From Pseudovibrio sp. M1P-2-3 (GTDB lineage: Bacteria; Pseudomonadota; Alphaproteobacteria; Rhizobiales; Stappiaceae), in contig NZ_JARRCW010000001.1 in the NCBI RefSeq assembly GCF_031501865.1, positions 3,682,501-3,746,500 of the forward strand: a stretch of 64,000 nt of DNA, in the 5' to 3' direction. The notes below the pieces were generated by a model. The model had not been told where the DNA came from. It searched no databases and saw only the letters and a list, made by a program, of their open reading frames with translations. Of this stretch, positions 43,334 to 53,458 are shown piece after piece. The position numbers were made by a program, and so were the translations under genes. Position 1 is the stretch's first letter; each line of letters begins with the position of its first letter.

Positions 43334-44179
43334 TTAGTGTTCTACATCGCGCCAGATCTTGCGCTTGGTGAAGTACAACAGCGAAGCGAACAGGATCAGG
43401 AACAGCATGACACCAAGGCCAAGGCTCTTACGCTGATCCAGTTTAGGCTCAGCAGTCCACATCAAGAACGCGGAGATATCACGCGCGTACTGGTCAACAG
43501 TCATTGGCGTACCATCTTCATATTCGACAAGCTCGTCGGACAGAGGCGGAGCCATGGAGATGAAGTGACCGGACATGTAGTTCGGGTTATAGTATTGACC
43601 CTCAGGAACTTCCTCACCGTGCGGTGCTTCATCCTTATAGCCAGTCAAGAGACCATAGAGATAGTCTGGACCGTTTTCAGCGTAAACCGTAAAGATGTCG
43701 AACACGAACAGCGGGAAACCGCGTGTCACGGCACGTGCCTTGGCCATCAAAGACAAATCAGGCGGATAGGCACCACCATTGGAAGCGCGTGCAGCCTGCT
43801 CATTGGCAAATGGTGCCGGGAAGTGGTCGAAAGGTTTACCCTCACGCTCAAACATATCCCCTTCAGGATCTGGACCGTCTTCAACCATGTATTCAGCTGC
43901 CAGTGCCTTAACTTCATCCTCGGAGAAGCCAGGGCCACCTGCCTGTGAAAGGTTGCGGAACGACACGTAGTTCAGGCTGTGACAGGAAGAACAAACTTCC
44001 TGATACACTTGGAAACCACGCTGAAGCTGCGATTTGTCGTACTGACCGAAGATGCCGCCAAACGACCAGGACTGACGCTCTACATGAGGGCCATCACCAG
44101 CCGCCAAGGCCGGTGCTGCAACTGCAAGACCTGCAACAACTGCAAGAGCACGGGTGCTTTGTGCGATGAATTTTTTCAT
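43334..44179 (-). CDS. petC: Ubiquinol-cytochrome c reductase, cytochrome c1 subunit
   Basis: A 281-residue c-type cytochrome of the bc1 complex, passing electrons from the Rieske centre to soluble or membrane cytochrome c in the periplasm. A signal peptide (ALAVVAGLAVAAPALA) is followed by the heme motif CSSCHSLNYVSF; the sixth heme ligand, a methionine, is probably in YYNPNYMSGHFISMAPPLSD. One C-terminal membrane anchor (SLGLGVMLFLILFASLLYFT) ends the protein. The gene follows cytochrome b by 17 bases. In some rhizobia cytochrome b and c1 are fused as fbcH; here they are separate. Confidence 0.96.
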   Translation of the reverse strand: MKKFIAQSTRALAVVAGLAVAAPALAAGDGPHVERQSWSFGGIFGQYDKSQLQRGFQVYQEVCSSCHSLNYVSFRNLSQAGGPGFSEDEVKALAAEYMVEDGPDPEGDMFEREGKPFDHFPAPFANEQAARASNGGAYPPDLSLMAKARAVTRGFPLFVFDIFTVYAENGPDYLYGLLTGYKDEAPHGEEVPEGQYYNPNYMSGHFISMAPPLSDELVEYEDGTPMTVDQYARDISAFLMWTAEPKLDQRKSLGLGVMLFLILFASLLYFTKRKIWRDVEH

Positions 44180-44196
44180 TGTACGTCTCCCCTACC

Positions 44197-45459
44197 CTAT
44201 GCCGTAGAACCGTGACCGGTTTTACCCAGCACAGCGTCGTTGATGGAATTCGGCAGGGCTTTTGGCTTCTCGATGAAGCCGAGCGCTGGCAGAATGATCA
44301 GGAAGTGTGCGAAGTACAAACCAGAGAACAACTGAGCCAGGCCCACGTATGGCTGCTCTGCAGGCATAGCACCAAGCCAGCCCAACATTACACAGGTGAA
44401 GCCGAACAGATAGAAAGACAATCTGTAAAGCGGACGGAATGTTGCTGAGCGGATCTTGGATGTATCCAGCCAAGGCAGAATGAACAGCATGGCAATCGCG
44501 CCGAACATGGCAATCACACCGCCAAGCTTGGATGGGATTGGACCGATATCAAAAGTAACAGCACGCAGAATTGCGTAGAACGGCAGGAAGTACCATTCAG
44601 GCACAATGTGCGCAGGCGTCACCATTGGGTTTGCCTCGATATAGTTATCGGGGTGCCCCATGTAGTTCGGCATGTAGAACAGGAAGTAAGCGAAGAAGAT
44701 CATGAAGACCACAATCGCCAGCAAATCCTTCATTGTGTAATAAGGATGGAATGGAACTGTGTCTTTTTCCGTCTTCGGCTCGATACCTGCCGGGTTGTTG
44801 TTTCCAACTGTATGGAAAGCCCAGATGTGAAGAATGATCACACCCACCAGCACAAATGGCAGCAAGTAATGCAAGGAGAAGAAACGGTTCAAAGTTGGGT
44901 TACCAACAGAGAAGCCACCCCACAGCCATGTTGTAATGCTCTCACCTACAAGCGGAATGGCCGAGAACAGGTTTGTGATAACCGTTGCGCCCCACAAGGA
45001 CATCTGTCCCCAAGGAAGAACATAGCCCATGAACGCGGTTGCCATCATCAGAAGGAAGATGATTACGCCCAAAATCCATGCGATTTCACGGGGCTCTTTA
45101 TATGAACCGTAGTAAAGACCGCGGAAAATATGGATGTATACGGCAATAAAGAACATGGATGCGCCGTTCGCATGCATGTACCTGATCAACCATCCAAAAT
45201 TCACATCACGCATGATGTGCTCAACTGACGCAAACGCCAGTGCTTCGTTCGGTGCGTAGTGCATCACAAGCGCAATACCCGTGATCAGCTGAACAACCAG
45301 AACGAAAAATGCAATACCACCGAAAGTCCACCAGTAATTCAGGTTTTTCGGGGTAGGGAAATCTACAAAGCTGCCGCGAATAAGTGAAATAACCGGCAAA
45401 CGGCGCTCAAGCCACTTTGCAGGTGCACTTTCGGGCACATATTGAGTATGACCAGCCAT
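44197..45459 (-). CDS. petB: Ubiquinol-cytochrome c reductase, cytochrome b subunit
   Basis: A 420-residue integral membrane protein holding hemes bL and bH and both quinone sites. Motifs include [12 protein letters not shown] and [36 protein letters not shown], the Qo-site [14 protein letters not shown], and membrane helices consistent with the usual eight. The ATG at 45459 follows GGAGG by 5 bases. The gene is 23 bases after petA, matching the standard bc1 operon order A-B-C. Confidence 0.97.
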   Translation of the reverse strand: MAGHTQYVPESAPAKWLERRLPVISLIRGSFVDFPTPKNLNYWWTFGGIAFFVLVVQLITGIALVMHYAPNEALAFASVEHIMRDVNFGWLIRYMHANGASMFFIAVYIHIFRGLYYGSYKEPREIAWILGVIIFLLMMATAFMGYVLPWGQMSLWGATVITNLFSAIPLVGESITTWLWGGFSVGNPTLNRFFSLHYLLPFVLVGVIILHIWAFHTVGNNNPAGIEPKTEKDTVPFHPYYTMKDLLAIVVFMIFFAYFLFYMPNYMGHPDNYIEANPMVTPAHIVPEWYFLPFYAILRAVTFDIGPIPSKLGGVIAMFGAIAMLFILPWLDTSKIRSATFRPLYRLSFYLFGFTCVMLGWLGAMPAEQPYVGLAQLFSGLYFAHFLIILPALGFIEKPKALPNSINDAVLGKTGHGSTA

Positions 45460-45482
45460 TGCTGCCTCCAGAACTCTAACCG

Positions 45483-46043
45483 TTAACCGATGCGAATTGT
45501 TTCATCGTCAAGGAAGGAAAACGGCGGAATAAGCATGTTCTCAGGAGCAGGCCCCTTACGAATGCGCCCAGCTGTGTCATAGTGAGACCCATGACATGGG
45601 CAGAACCAGCCACCAAAATCACCGGCTTCACCCAGTGGCACACAGCCAAGGTGTGTACAGACGCCAACCATGACGAGCCAGGCTTCTTTGCCGTCCGCAG
45701 AGCGGTTCACGTCAGTTGCCTCGGCATTGTCAGCAATGTTGGAGTTACGTGCGTTGATGTCTGGAAGTGACTCAACTGCAACTTCATTTGCTTCGGCAAT
45801 TTCTTTTTCAGTCCGCTGACGGATGAAAACCGGTTTACCGCGCCAAGTCACAGTAACTGATTGCCCAACTTCAATAGCAGAAACGTCAACTTCAATAGAA
45901 GCGAGTGCCAGCGCCGAAGCATCCGGATTCATTTGATGGATAAAAGGCCATACCGCAGCTGCTGCGCCCACTGCACCAACTGCGCCCGTTGCGATATATA
46001 AAAAATCGCGGCGTGTTGGTTCGGCCGTGTCCGTGTGTTCCAA
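45483..46043 (-). CDS. petA: Ubiquinol-cytochrome c reductase, Rieske iron-sulfur subunit
   Basis: A 186-residue Rieske protein. The twin-arginine motif [19 protein letters not shown] both anchors the protein and directs Tat export. The [2Fe-2S] cluster ligands are in CTHLGCVP and CPCHGSHYD. The start is TTG at 46043 (reading [12 protein letters not shown]), placed 7 bases after GAGAGGA; an upstream frame to 46160 would give an unrelated N-terminus. First gene of the petABC operon, whose promoter must lie in 46044-46338. Confidence 0.95.
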   Translation of the reverse strand: MEHTDTAEPTRRDFLYIATGAVGAVGAAAAVWPFIHQMNPDASALALASIEVDVSAIEVGQSVTVTWRGKPVFIRQRTEKEIAEANEVAVESLPDINARNSNIADNAEATDVNRSADGKEAWLVMVGVCTHLGCVPLGEAGDFGGWFCPCHGSHYDTAGRIRKGPAPENMLIPPFSFLDDETIRIG

Positions 46044-46338
46044 GGTCGCGTCCTCTCGAAACAGATTACTACCCCACCTCTGCAACACACCATTAACTGT
46101 AAACGGTAATGGTAAGTCCTGCAAAGTATGATTTAAGATTATAGTACGCAGAATGCGCACCCATTATGTCGCAGGTTATCTGCCACCATTAGCCGCAGTT
46201 GTCTAGAACCCAGAGGCCGAAGTGGACTTATTGTCGCATGTAACTTGGGAATTACCGAAAATTGGGGGTATTGACACAACTCAAAAGAGTTTTTTTTCGC
46301 GGTTAACCCGACGTCTCTCTCTTAATCTGAGTAAATGC
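46044..46338. other. Intergenic region with the likely petABC promoter
   Basis: No gene seen. This region carries the 5' end of petABC and, near its left-end start, an AT-rich portion before TTG 46043. No operator with clear symmetry was found here. Confidence 0.4.
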
Positions 46339-46362
46339 CTCGCCTTTTATAGAAAAGGCGAG
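46339..46362 (-). terminator. Hairpin downstream of the exporter-type ABC gene
   Basis: CTCGCCTTTT and AAAAGGCGAG form a perfect 10-bp stem with the 4-base loop ATAG, 17 bp after the ABC gene's stop codon. The following minus-strand sequence is not T-rich, so it may be weak as a terminator. Confidence 0.6.
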
Positions 46363-46379
46363 ACACCTGTGGTTGATTC

Positions 46380-48227
46380 TTACTGGGCGGCGTCAACTGT
46401 GTCCTGCGACAAAAAACCACCGGATTGTCGTGCCCAAAGACTCGCATACACGCCATTTTGCTGTAGCAGTTCCCTGTGGCTGCCCATTTCTACAATCTGG
46501 CCCTGATCCATAACGACCAGCCGGTCCATGGCGGCAATTGTGGAAAGGCGATGGGCAATGGCGATGACGGTTTTACCTCCCATGAGCTCGCTAAGGCTCT
46601 CTTGAATGGCCGCCTCTACTTCTGAATCCAATGCGGAAGTTGCCTCGTCAAGCACAAGAATTGGTGCATCTTTCAAAAGCACGCGTGCAATGGCAATGCG
46701 TTGGCGTTGCCCGCCTGATAGCTTCACCCCACGTTCCCCAACCATGGACTCCAAGCCATGCCTGCCGTCTTGATCTTCCAAGGCTTCAATAAAGTCGAAT
46801 GCATGGGCTCTTCGAGCTGCTTCAAGCACCTGCTCACGCGTGGCCCCTTCCGAACCATAAAGGATGTTATCCTCAATACTGCGATGAAGAAGCGACGTGT
46901 CTTGGGAAACAAGTCCGATCTTGGCCCGAAGGCTCTCCTGCGTGACCATGGAAATATCCTGACCATCAATCAGGATTTTGCCACCTTCAAGGTCATAGAA
47001 GCGAAGCAGTAGGTTCATCAAGGTTGATTTACCAGCGCCAGAGCGGCCAACAATGCCGATCTTCTCTCCACTTTTGACGTGAAGGACCAGATTTTCCAGC
47101 ACACCGCTTTCCTTACCGTAGTGAAAGCGGACATTCTGGAAATCAATAGAGGCCTTGCTCACCTCCAATTCAGTCGCATTGGGGCTGTCTATCACCTCTG
47201 TTTCCTTGGAAAGCATTTTCAAGCCATCCTGCACAGTGCCGATATTCTCGAAAAGGCCGGAAACTTCCCACATGATCCAGTGCGCCATCCCCTGCAAGCG
47301 GAATACAAGTGCAACGGCGATAGCGATATCACCGGTTGTCACCAGTGAGCGCTGCCAGAGCAAAAGGGAGGTAAGCCCCACACCAAACAGAAGGAGCTTG
47401 TTGATCACCGTCAGCCAGATATTGAGCTCCGTCACCCGCCGCATCTGCTTGTAAACAGGATCCATGAAACCAAGCATGGACTTTTTGGCGTAGTTCTCCT
47501 CTCTCTCAGCATGGGAGAAAAGTTTTATGGTGGTGACGTTGGTATATGCATCGACGACCTTACCAGTCATGTCCGAGCGCTTGTCCGCCTGAACCCTCGA
47601 AATTTCTCGCAATCTGGGAACATAATAATACAGCACACATACATAAGCGGCAAACCACAACACCATAGGAATTGCCAGTTTCCAGTCCGCCGATGCCATT
47701 ACAATGAGTGCGGCAATAAAGTACACGGAGACATAGACAAAGATATCAACTATCCGTGTCACAACCTCTCGCACGCTTATGGACGTTTGCATCAATTTGG
47801 TTGCTATACGCCCGGCAAACTCATTTTGGAAAAAGTTCATGGATTGGCGTAAAAGGTAACGGTGAGAACGCCACCGAACCAGCATGGGGAAGTTCCCCAC
47901 AACCCCTTGATGGAAAACGACTTCCCAAGCAATGCTTACCGCCGGAAAAATCCCAAGAACAACAACGAGCATCCAAAGCAGATACTTCCAGTTATCCGCA
48001 AAAAATGTTTCAGGATTTTCGGTGGATAGCCAGTTAACCAGATCACCCAGGAAGGTGAAGAGGTAAATTTCCAAAATCGCAATGGCAGCTCCCAGCGCTA
48101 CAATTGCTGCCAAAAGAGGTGCGAAGGGCTTGGAGTAATACCAAAGAAACGCCCAGAACGTCTTTGGGGGAGCCGTGACAGCATCCCTATGAAAAGGATC
48201 GACGAGCTTTTCAAAATAAGAAAACAT
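46380..48227 (-). CDS. Exporter-type ABC transporter, fused membrane and ATPase domains
   Basis: A 615-residue half-transporter of the MsbA/multidrug type that works as a homodimer in the inner membrane. Six membrane helices occupy about residues 30-320. The ATPase domain (about 360-600) has Walker A GRSGAGKSTLMNLLLRFYDL, Q-loop LVSQDTSLL, signature LSGGQRQRIAIARVLL, Walker B PILVLDEATSALDSE and the switch AHRLST. Substrate unknown; lipid, peptide or drug export are all possible. It lies between the bc1 operon and a small membrane protein gene 48 bp upstream that may be its partner. A hairpin follows the stop. Confidence 0.92.
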   Translation of the reverse strand: MFSYFEKLVDPFHRDAVTAPPKTFWAFLWYYSKPFAPLLAAIVALGAAIAILEIYLFTFLGDLVNWLSTENPETFFADNWKYLLWMLVVVLGIFPAVSIAWEVVFHQGVVGNFPMLVRWRSHRYLLRQSMNFFQNEFAGRIATKLMQTSISVREVVTRIVDIFVYVSVYFIAALIVMASADWKLAIPMVLWFAAYVCVLYYYVPRLREISRVQADKRSDMTGKVVDAYTNVTTIKLFSHAEREENYAKKSMLGFMDPVYKQMRRVTELNIWLTVINKLLLFGVGLTSLLLWQRSLVTTGDIAIAVALVFRLQGMAHWIMWEVSGLFENIGTVQDGLKMLSKETEVIDSPNATELEVSKASIDFQNVRFHYGKESGVLENLVLHVKSGEKIGIVGRSGAGKSTLMNLLLRFYDLEGGKILIDGQDISMVTQESLRAKIGLVSQDTSLLHRSIEDNILYGSEGATREQVLEAARRAHAFDFIEALEDQDGRHGLESMVGERGVKLSGGQRQRIAIARVLLKDAPILVLDEATSALDSEVEAAIQESLSELMGGKTVIAIAHRLSTIAAMDRLVVMDQGQIVEMGSHRELLQQNGVYASLWARQSGGFLSQDTVDAAQ

Positions 48228-48275
48228 ATCAATGACCTATGAAAGGTGAGCAGCTTAGCCACTCACCATTGGTTA

Positions 48276-48665
48276 TCAGCGAAAGCGGATATCGGTTTTT
48301 CGGTTAACCGGTTCCTCTTCCTGCGGGTTTGAAAAAATGCACCAGATCAAGGAAGCCAAACCAAAGCCAACTGCCATCGCACCGATGAACGTATACCATA
48401 GACTTTCACGAAAGGACGAACCGGAGATAGTTTGTGTTCTTGTATACACTTCTTCGATGGAAGCCAGCGATGACACGAATGCCCAACCAAACCCTGCGAC
48501 TGTTATCATTGCAACAATGGCTAGGTATGTTACGGCGCGGACTACGAATTCGCGGAAGGTTTCTTTTTCTTGCTCTTTGATCTGCGGCTCACGGTTCTTA
48601 ACTGTAAACGCACGTGACCACACGCGTGATGCCATTGGCGCCATCAACACTTCGAAGGACGACAT
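48276..48665 (-). CDS. Hypothetical two-helix membrane protein
   Basis: Not recognised. A 129-residue protein with two predicted membrane helices (about residues 43-68, VTYLAIVAMITVAGFGWAFV; and 92-112, FIGAMAVGFGLASLIWCIF) separated by a short loop that includes the Ser/Thr-rich TRTQTISGSSF. Both termini are probably cytoplasmic and charged. The ATG at 48665 follows GGGAG. It is 48 bp upstream of, and on the same strand as, the ABC exporter gene, so it may be an accessory subunit or simply a neighbour. Confidence 0.72.
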   Translation of the reverse strand: MSSFEVLMAPMASRVWSRAFTVKNREPQIKEQEKETFREFVVRAVTYLAIVAMITVAGFGWAFVSSLASIEEVYTRTQTISGSSFRESLWYTFIGAMAVGFGLASLIWCIFSNPQEEEPVNRKTDIRFR

Positions 48666-48799
48666 GGGGAACTCCCAGAAATATAAGTCAGAGGGTAGCT
48701 CAGACGTGCCTTGCCAAACGAGGCACAGAGTCTGCCCAGATATAAAGGTGATTTAGAGTTTGAATTTTGCGGCTAGAAACCGAAGACAGCTAGATAAAG

Positions 48800-48880
48800 C
48801 TAAACTGTCGGTCCGGTCTGGCACCAACGGAAGCCATTGCGAAGTACAACGGATGTGTAAACTACATCAGAATTTTTCAT
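48800..48880 (-). CDS. Possible micropeptide (26 residues)
   Basis: A short frame on the minus strand beginning ATG at 48880 and ending TAG at 48800-48802, preceded 7 bases upstream by AGGGAG, a strong ribosome-binding site for this genome. The product reads MKNSDVVYTSVVLRNG then FRWCQTGPTV. It lies in the 479-bp gap between the two-helix membrane protein and trmL, where no other gene was found. The quality of the start site is the only support; it may be a leader peptide or chance. Confidence 0.3.
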   Translation of the reverse strand: MKNSDVVYTSVVLRNGFRWCQTGPTV

Positions 48881-49144
48881 AGAATGCTCCCTCTGTTTAA
48901 TGCCTATAACCATGCCAGAAGTGAAGAACTCCCGACGCTTAGTGTTGCAGTGGCTGCATTGCAACGAGACCCGTTATAGGTAGTTCACCATAAGGTGACT
49001 AGCCCCAAAAAACCGCATAATCCAATAGTGGTTGCACTGTGCTTTTTATGCAACACAAATTTGCGGTAACTCTGGAAACTCTGTTCTCTCAGGCTGTGCA
49101 GAAATGTGCTATGAGACCTCAAAACAGATATATTTTAGGAAACC

Positions 49145-49600
49145 ATGCCTGACATCGCTCTCTACCAACCCGATATTCCACAGAACACGGGAACCATCTT
49201 ACGCCTCGCAGCCTGCATGGATGTAAGCGTGCATTTAATTGAACCTGCCGGCTTTCCCTTGTCCGACCATAGTTTAAAGCGTGCTGGCATGGACTATGTG
49301 GAGCGTGCCAAGCTGGTTCGCCATGAAAGTTGGGAGGTTTTTCAGTCTTGGCAGCAAAAGGAAGAGCGCCGTCTACTGCTTCTCTCCACCAAAGCCGCCC
49401 ATGTTTACACCGAGTTTGAGTATAGCAAGAGCGATATTCTGCTGATGGGGCGCGAAAGTTCCGGCGTACCACAAGAAGTGCACGACTACGCGGATCACCG
49501 CCTTATCATCCCCATGAAGAACGGCATGCGCTCCCTCAACATTGCAGTTTCTACAGGTATGGTTTTAGGGGAAGCCCTTCGTCAGACGGGTTCCTTTTAA
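49145..49600 (+). CDS. trmL: tRNA (cytidine/uridine-34-2'-O)-methyltransferase
   Basis: A 151-residue SPOUT-fold methyltransferase that modifies the ribose at the wobble base of tRNA-Leu isoacceptors using S-adenosylmethionine. The N-terminal IALYQPDIPQNTGTILRLAA, the middle ILLMGRESSGVPQEVHDYAD and the C-terminal knot RSLNIAVSTGMVLGEALRQT are diagnostic. Length is normal for TrmL (minimal SPOUT). The ATG at 49145 follows GGAAACC. It lies just upstream of hemF, an arrangement that recurs in alphaproteobacteria near bc1 genes. Confidence 0.93.
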   Translation: MPDIALYQPDIPQNTGTILRLAACMDVSVHLIEPAGFPLSDHSLKRAGMDYVERAKLVRHESWEVFQSWQQKEERRLLLLSTKAAHVYTEFEYSKSDILLMGRESSGVPQEVHDYADHRLIIPMKNGMRSLNIAVSTGMVLGEALRQTGSF

Positions 49601-49674
49601 GGCAGATACCTCTTGAGGAAGTCCGTTAAACTCCCTAGAACCATCACAAAGATCAACGCGGGAAAGTAGATAGA

Positions 49675-50586
49675 ATGAGCGAGCGCGGCGGCCCTGTTCC
49701 TGAGGGCATTGAAGAGAAAAAACAGATTGCCACGGACTGGTTTGCCAAACTTCGGGACCGGATTTGCGCAAGTTTTGAGGCTCTGGAAGACGAGCTTGGA
49801 GACGCCAACGGTCCTTTATCGGCTCTGCCTGCAGGTCGTTTTGAGCGCACGCCGTGGGAGCGTACCGACCACTCCGGCGAAAAAGGCGGCGGCGGTGTCA
49901 TGTCCATGATGAAGGGCCGCGTCTTTGAGAAAGTGGGCGTACATGTTTCCGCAGTTCACGGCGAATTCTCCCCCGAGTTTCGCGGACAAATTCCCGGTGC
50001 CAATGAAGACCCGCGCTTCTGGGCCTCCGGTATCTCGCTCATCGCCCACCCGCAAAACCCCCATGTACCCGCTGTACACATGAACACCCGCATGGTGGTG
50101 ACAACCCGTCAGTGGTTCGGTGGCGGGGCTGACCTCACCCCCGTACTGGATGCACGGCGCACTCAAGAAGACCCCGACACTGTCGCATTCCACGCCGCCA
50201 TGAAAGACGCTTGCGCCTCCCATGATGCAGCCGATTACGACCACTACAAAAACTGGTGCGATGAGTACTTCTTCCTGAAGCACCGCAATGAATCACGGGG
50301 CACAGGCGGTATATTTTATGATTATCACAACTCCGGCAGCTGGGAAGATGATCTGGCCTTCACCAAGGATGTTGGGCTGGCGTTCGACAAAATTTATCCC
50401 GACTTGGTGCGCAAAAACTTCTTGAAGCCTTGGTCCGAAGCACAGCGGGAAGAACAGCTTATCCGCCGTGGCAGGTATGTGGAATACAACCTGCTCTATG
50501 ATCGCGGCACAATATTCGGCTTGAAGACCGGCGGCAACGTTGCCTCGATCCTCTCCTCCATGCCTCCCGTTGTAAAGTGGCCTTAA
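49675..50586 (+). CDS. hemF: Oxygen-dependent coproporphyrinogen III oxidase
   Basis: A 303-residue cytosolic enzyme converting coproporphyrinogen III to protoporphyrinogen IX with two oxidative decarboxylations, in heme synthesis. The family segments [46 protein letters not shown] and [20 protein letters not shown] are present. Length is normal. The ATG at 49675 is preceded by GGGAAAG. It lies 75 bp after trmL on the same strand. Heme made here would supply the nearby cytochrome bc1 subunits. Confidence 0.95.
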   Translation: MSERGGPVPEGIEEKKQIATDWFAKLRDRICASFEALEDELGDANGPLSALPAGRFERTPWERTDHSGEKGGGGVMSMMKGRVFEKVGVHVSAVHGEFSPEFRGQIPGANEDPRFWASGISLIAHPQNPHVPAVHMNTRMVVTTRQWFGGGADLTPVLDARRTQEDPDTVAFHAAMKDACASHDAADYDHYKNWCDEYFFLKHRNESRGTGGIFYDYHNSGSWEDDLAFTKDVGLAFDKIYPDLVRKNFLKPWSEAQREEQLIRRGRYVEYNLLYDRGTIFGLKTGGNVASILSSMPPVVKWP

Positions 50587-50798
50587 GACTACATTTCAAA
50601 GAGTTATAGATGGGGTTCAATGGGGCCCCGTCCTCACATTAAGATTGTATTTTTAACGAAAACAACCTTTCGCGATTTCCCAAAGACGGCTATCATTTCT
50701 GAATTAAACAAAAAACACTTCACTGAGTTATCTCGGTGCGCTGTGCTTGAAGCTGTATCTACTGCAAACAAAGCCTCTCTTGCTCTTACACGGTTAAA

Positions 50799-51719
50799 AT
50801 GAAAACAGCATTCTTCGGGAAATATAGACACCTTATTCCACTCACCTTACTGTGCCTAGCACTTCCGTCTGGCTTGGTGCAGGCGCAAACGCCAGCGCAA
50901 CACAAAAAAATTCTGGAATCCGTTGATTTAAGTGATCGCGATTCAAAGCTCGGTCTCCGGATTATTTGGGATCAAAACAAACTCATCCCCAATTGTCGGG
51001 AAAACTACGCAGAAACAATACCGGGGCGCATCTGTAACAGGCGCACGTTTCAATATATTGATGGCCCTTCCAAAGTTCCACGCAATGATAAGAAGTATAG
51101 GACAGACATCAGTTTTCTTCCGAATACTCTGGCAAATCTCTTGGGGTCATCAACACGGATCAGTAACATCTTTACTCTTCATAAGCGGTGTACCGAAACG
51201 GAAATACAGGCGTTAGCAAAGTGGTCAAAAGCTGACGCACAGTTGCAACGAGAGGATGTTCTAACAGTATCGTACCTCTCACCAAACGATCCGTGGTCAT
51301 TTTGTCTTCATCAAGATAGACGTTCTTGGGATACGGACCTTCGCAATGGCATCGAGCCTGTTCTAGCCAGCCAAGAATTTTGGATCTGGCGCGGCGGTGA
51401 AGTTATAGGTACCGTAGAGTGTTCTATTGCTCACCGTTCTCCGGGGGGCGGGAGGAATAAAAAATCGAAGATTTTCCCTCAATGCAACATCCAACTAAAC
51501 TTCGGCAAAGGCGACTACCAGATGCGGATAGGCTCATTTCCCGCAGCCAACATTCACGTCATGTTATCACGGTTAGGGCCAATGACGCGTGACTTCTGGG
51601 GGCGTTTTGAAAAAATCATAGCGCAGCATGAGTTTGATAAAGAACTCTACTATCCACCGGTCCACTTTAGCGAACGCACGCTGGATATTATCAAGCAGAT
51701 AGAGGAACAGGTTCGATAA
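50799..51719 (+). CDS. Hypothetical secreted protein
   Basis: Not recognised. A 306-residue protein with a clear signal peptide (HLIPLTLLCLALPSGLVQAQ), so exported to the periplasm or beyond. The mature part is about 280 residues with six or seven cysteines (for example in PNCREN, GRICNRR, HKRCTE, SFCLHQ, VECSIA, PQCNIQ), suggesting disulfide pairs, and many Trp and Arg residues. There is no recognised enzyme motif. The ATG at 50799 lacks a strong ribosome-binding site. Lone gene between hemF and a repeat-bearing gap. Family unknown. Confidence 0.65.
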   Translation: MKTAFFGKYRHLIPLTLLCLALPSGLVQAQTPAQHKKILESVDLSDRDSKLGLRIIWDQNKLIPNCRENYAETIPGRICNRRTFQYIDGPSKVPRNDKKYRTDISFLPNTLANLLGSSTRISNIFTLHKRCTETEIQALAKWSKADAQLQREDVLTVSYLSPNDPWSFCLHQDRRSWDTDLRNGIEPVLASQEFWIWRGGEVIGTVECSIAHRSPGGGRNKKSKIFPQCNIQLNFGKGDYQMRIGSFPAANIHVMLSRLGPMTRDFWGRFEKIIAQHEFDKELYYPPVHFSERTLDIIKQIEEQVR

Positions 51720-51770
51720 TCACTCCGCTTTACTTCTCACAATCATAAAGCACAGGCGATAGCTTATGCT

Positions 51771-51866
51771 CTGGATACCGGATCGGCGCTTCGCTTGTCC
51801 GGTATGACTCTGGGGTTATCAGGCGCCATCTCACACTCCTCCATCACCCCGGCCAATGAGCCGGGG
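51771..51866. repeat. Composite dispersed repeat: palindromic copy 2 plus a GC hairpin
   Basis: 51771-51808 is the second copy of the element at 481-519. About 40 bp later CCCCGGC-CAATGA-GCCGGGG (51847-51866) forms a perfect 7-bp stem. The two modules together resemble a composite intergenic repeat seen in alphaproteobacterial genomes; the second stem may also serve as terminator for the fumC gene, 41 bp beyond its stop codon. Confidence 0.7.
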
Positions 51867-51906
51867 TCCAAACAAACCAACAACTGTGCAATAATGCCGT
51901 TTGGTA

Positions 51907-53319
51907 TTACCTAGGCCCGATCATCTCATCTGGCCTCACGACTTCATCGAACTCTTTTTCCGTGACATAGCCAAGGCGTAGGGCTTCTTCTCGTAGGGTT
52001 GTGCCGTTTTTGTGGGCGGTTTTGGCGATTTCAGTTGCTTTGTCGTAGCCGATTTTAGGGGCAAGGGCGGTGACCAGCATGAGGGAGCGTTCAAGCAGCT
52101 CTTCGATACGCCCCTCATTAGCTTTGATGCCCGCCACGCAGCGCTCGGAAAAGCTCATCATGCCATCAGAGAGCAGCCGGATGGACTGCAGACAATTATA
52201 GGCAATAACGGGCTTGAACACGTTGAGCTCAAAATGCCCGTTACTTCCGGCGATGGACACAGTGGTCTGGTTGCCCATCACCTGCGCGCAAATCATAGTC
52301 ATGGCTTCGCATTGGGTGGGGTTCACCTTGCCCGGCATGATAGAGGACCCCGGTTCGTTTTCCGGCAGGCTCAGCTCTCCAAGGCCCGAACGGGGGCCTG
52401 AGCCTAAAAAGCGGATATCATTGGCAACCTTCATCAGGGAAACCGCCAGCGTATTCAGCGCACCGTGGGCAAAAACACAGGCATCATGGGAGGCAAGGGC
52501 CTCGAATTTGTTACCAGCACTGATAAAGGGAAGGCCGGTTATGTCTGCCACCTTCTCAGCAAATCTATCAGCAAAGGCCGGAGTTGAGTTGAGGCCGGTT
52601 CCAACTGCCGTTCCTCCTTGAGCGAGACGGTAGAGCCCCACCAGCCCCTGCTCTACCCGCTCCCGTCCCAGCTCCAGCTGCGCTACATAACCGGAAAATT
52701 CCTGAGACAATGACAGGGGGGTAGCATCTTGCGTGTGTGTACGCCCGATTTTGATGATACCGGCAAACTCATCACATTTCTTGGCAAGGGTTTCGGTGAG
52801 ATGATCCAGCGCTGGTAATAGGCTGGCGTGAATTTCCCGAACTGCTGCAATGTGCATGGCGGTTGGAAAGGTGTCGTTGGACGATTGGCCCATGTTGACG
52901 TGGTCATTAGGGTGGACCGGCGTTTTACTGCCGATCTCTCCGCCTAAAAGCTCAATTGCCCGATTGGAGATCACCTCATTGGCATTCATGTTGGATTGGG
53001 TGCCCGAACCCGTCTGCCACACGACCAGTGGGAAGTCCCCATCAAAATCACCGGAGGCAACTTCCTCCGCAGCTTGTTTGATGGCGTCGGCCAGCCTGAC
53101 ATCCAGCCATCCCTCTTCCAAATTAACACCTGCCGCCGCAAGTTTCACAATGCCGAGCGCATGCACCAGAGGCAGTGGCATGTGCTCATCCCCAATAGGG
53201 AAGTTTATCAAGGAACGTGCGGTCTGCGCACCCCAGTACTTATCTGCTGGAACAGCGAGTTTTCCAAAACTGTCGGATTCGAGGCGCTCATCCGGAGCTG
53301 GAGATTTTTTCTCATTCAT
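51907..53319 (-). CDS. fumC: Class II fumarate hydratase
   Basis: A 470-residue, iron-free tetrameric enzyme interconverting fumarate and malate in the TCA cycle. Signatures: the N-terminal [76 protein letters not shown] and the catalytic serine loop [17 protein letters not shown]. The start at 53319 (MNEKKSP) has AAAGGTG upstream; a frame to 53394 is not needed. Class II enzymes resist oxidation, suiting an aerobic marine lifestyle. Aspartate ammonia-lyase is a homologue but the loop sequence fits fumarase. Confidence 0.94.
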   Translation of the reverse strand: MNEKKSPAPDERLESDSFGKLAVPADKYWGAQTARSLINFPIGDEHMPLPLVHALGIVKLAAAGVNLEEGWLDVRLADAIKQAAEEVASGDFDGDFPLVVWQTGSGTQSNMNANEVISNRAIELLGGEIGSKTPVHPNDHVNMGQSSNDTFPTAMHIAAVREIHASLLPALDHLTETLAKKCDEFAGIIKIGRTHTQDATPLSLSQEFSGYVAQLELGRERVEQGLVGLYRLAQGGTAVGTGLNSTPAFADRFAEKVADITGLPFISAGNKFEALASHDACVFAHGALNTLAVSLMKVANDIRFLGSGPRSGLGELSLPENEPGSSIMPGKVNPTQCEAMTMICAQVMGNQTTVSIAGSNGHFELNVFKPVIAYNCLQSIRLLSDGMMSFSERCVAGIKANEGRIEELLERSLMLVTALAPKIGYDKATEIAKTAHKNGTTLREEALRLGYVTEKEFDEVVRPDEMIGPR

Positions 53320-53458
53320 GGCAACACCTTTCAACACGACACAAACTGGCTCGCATTTATTTTGCGTGAAAATCATTCTATAAATTATGGACACTCAAAA
53401 GGATGTGAGAATCTTTTTCTTCAAACTTACCCAACCACACAAAAGTGATTGATGATAG

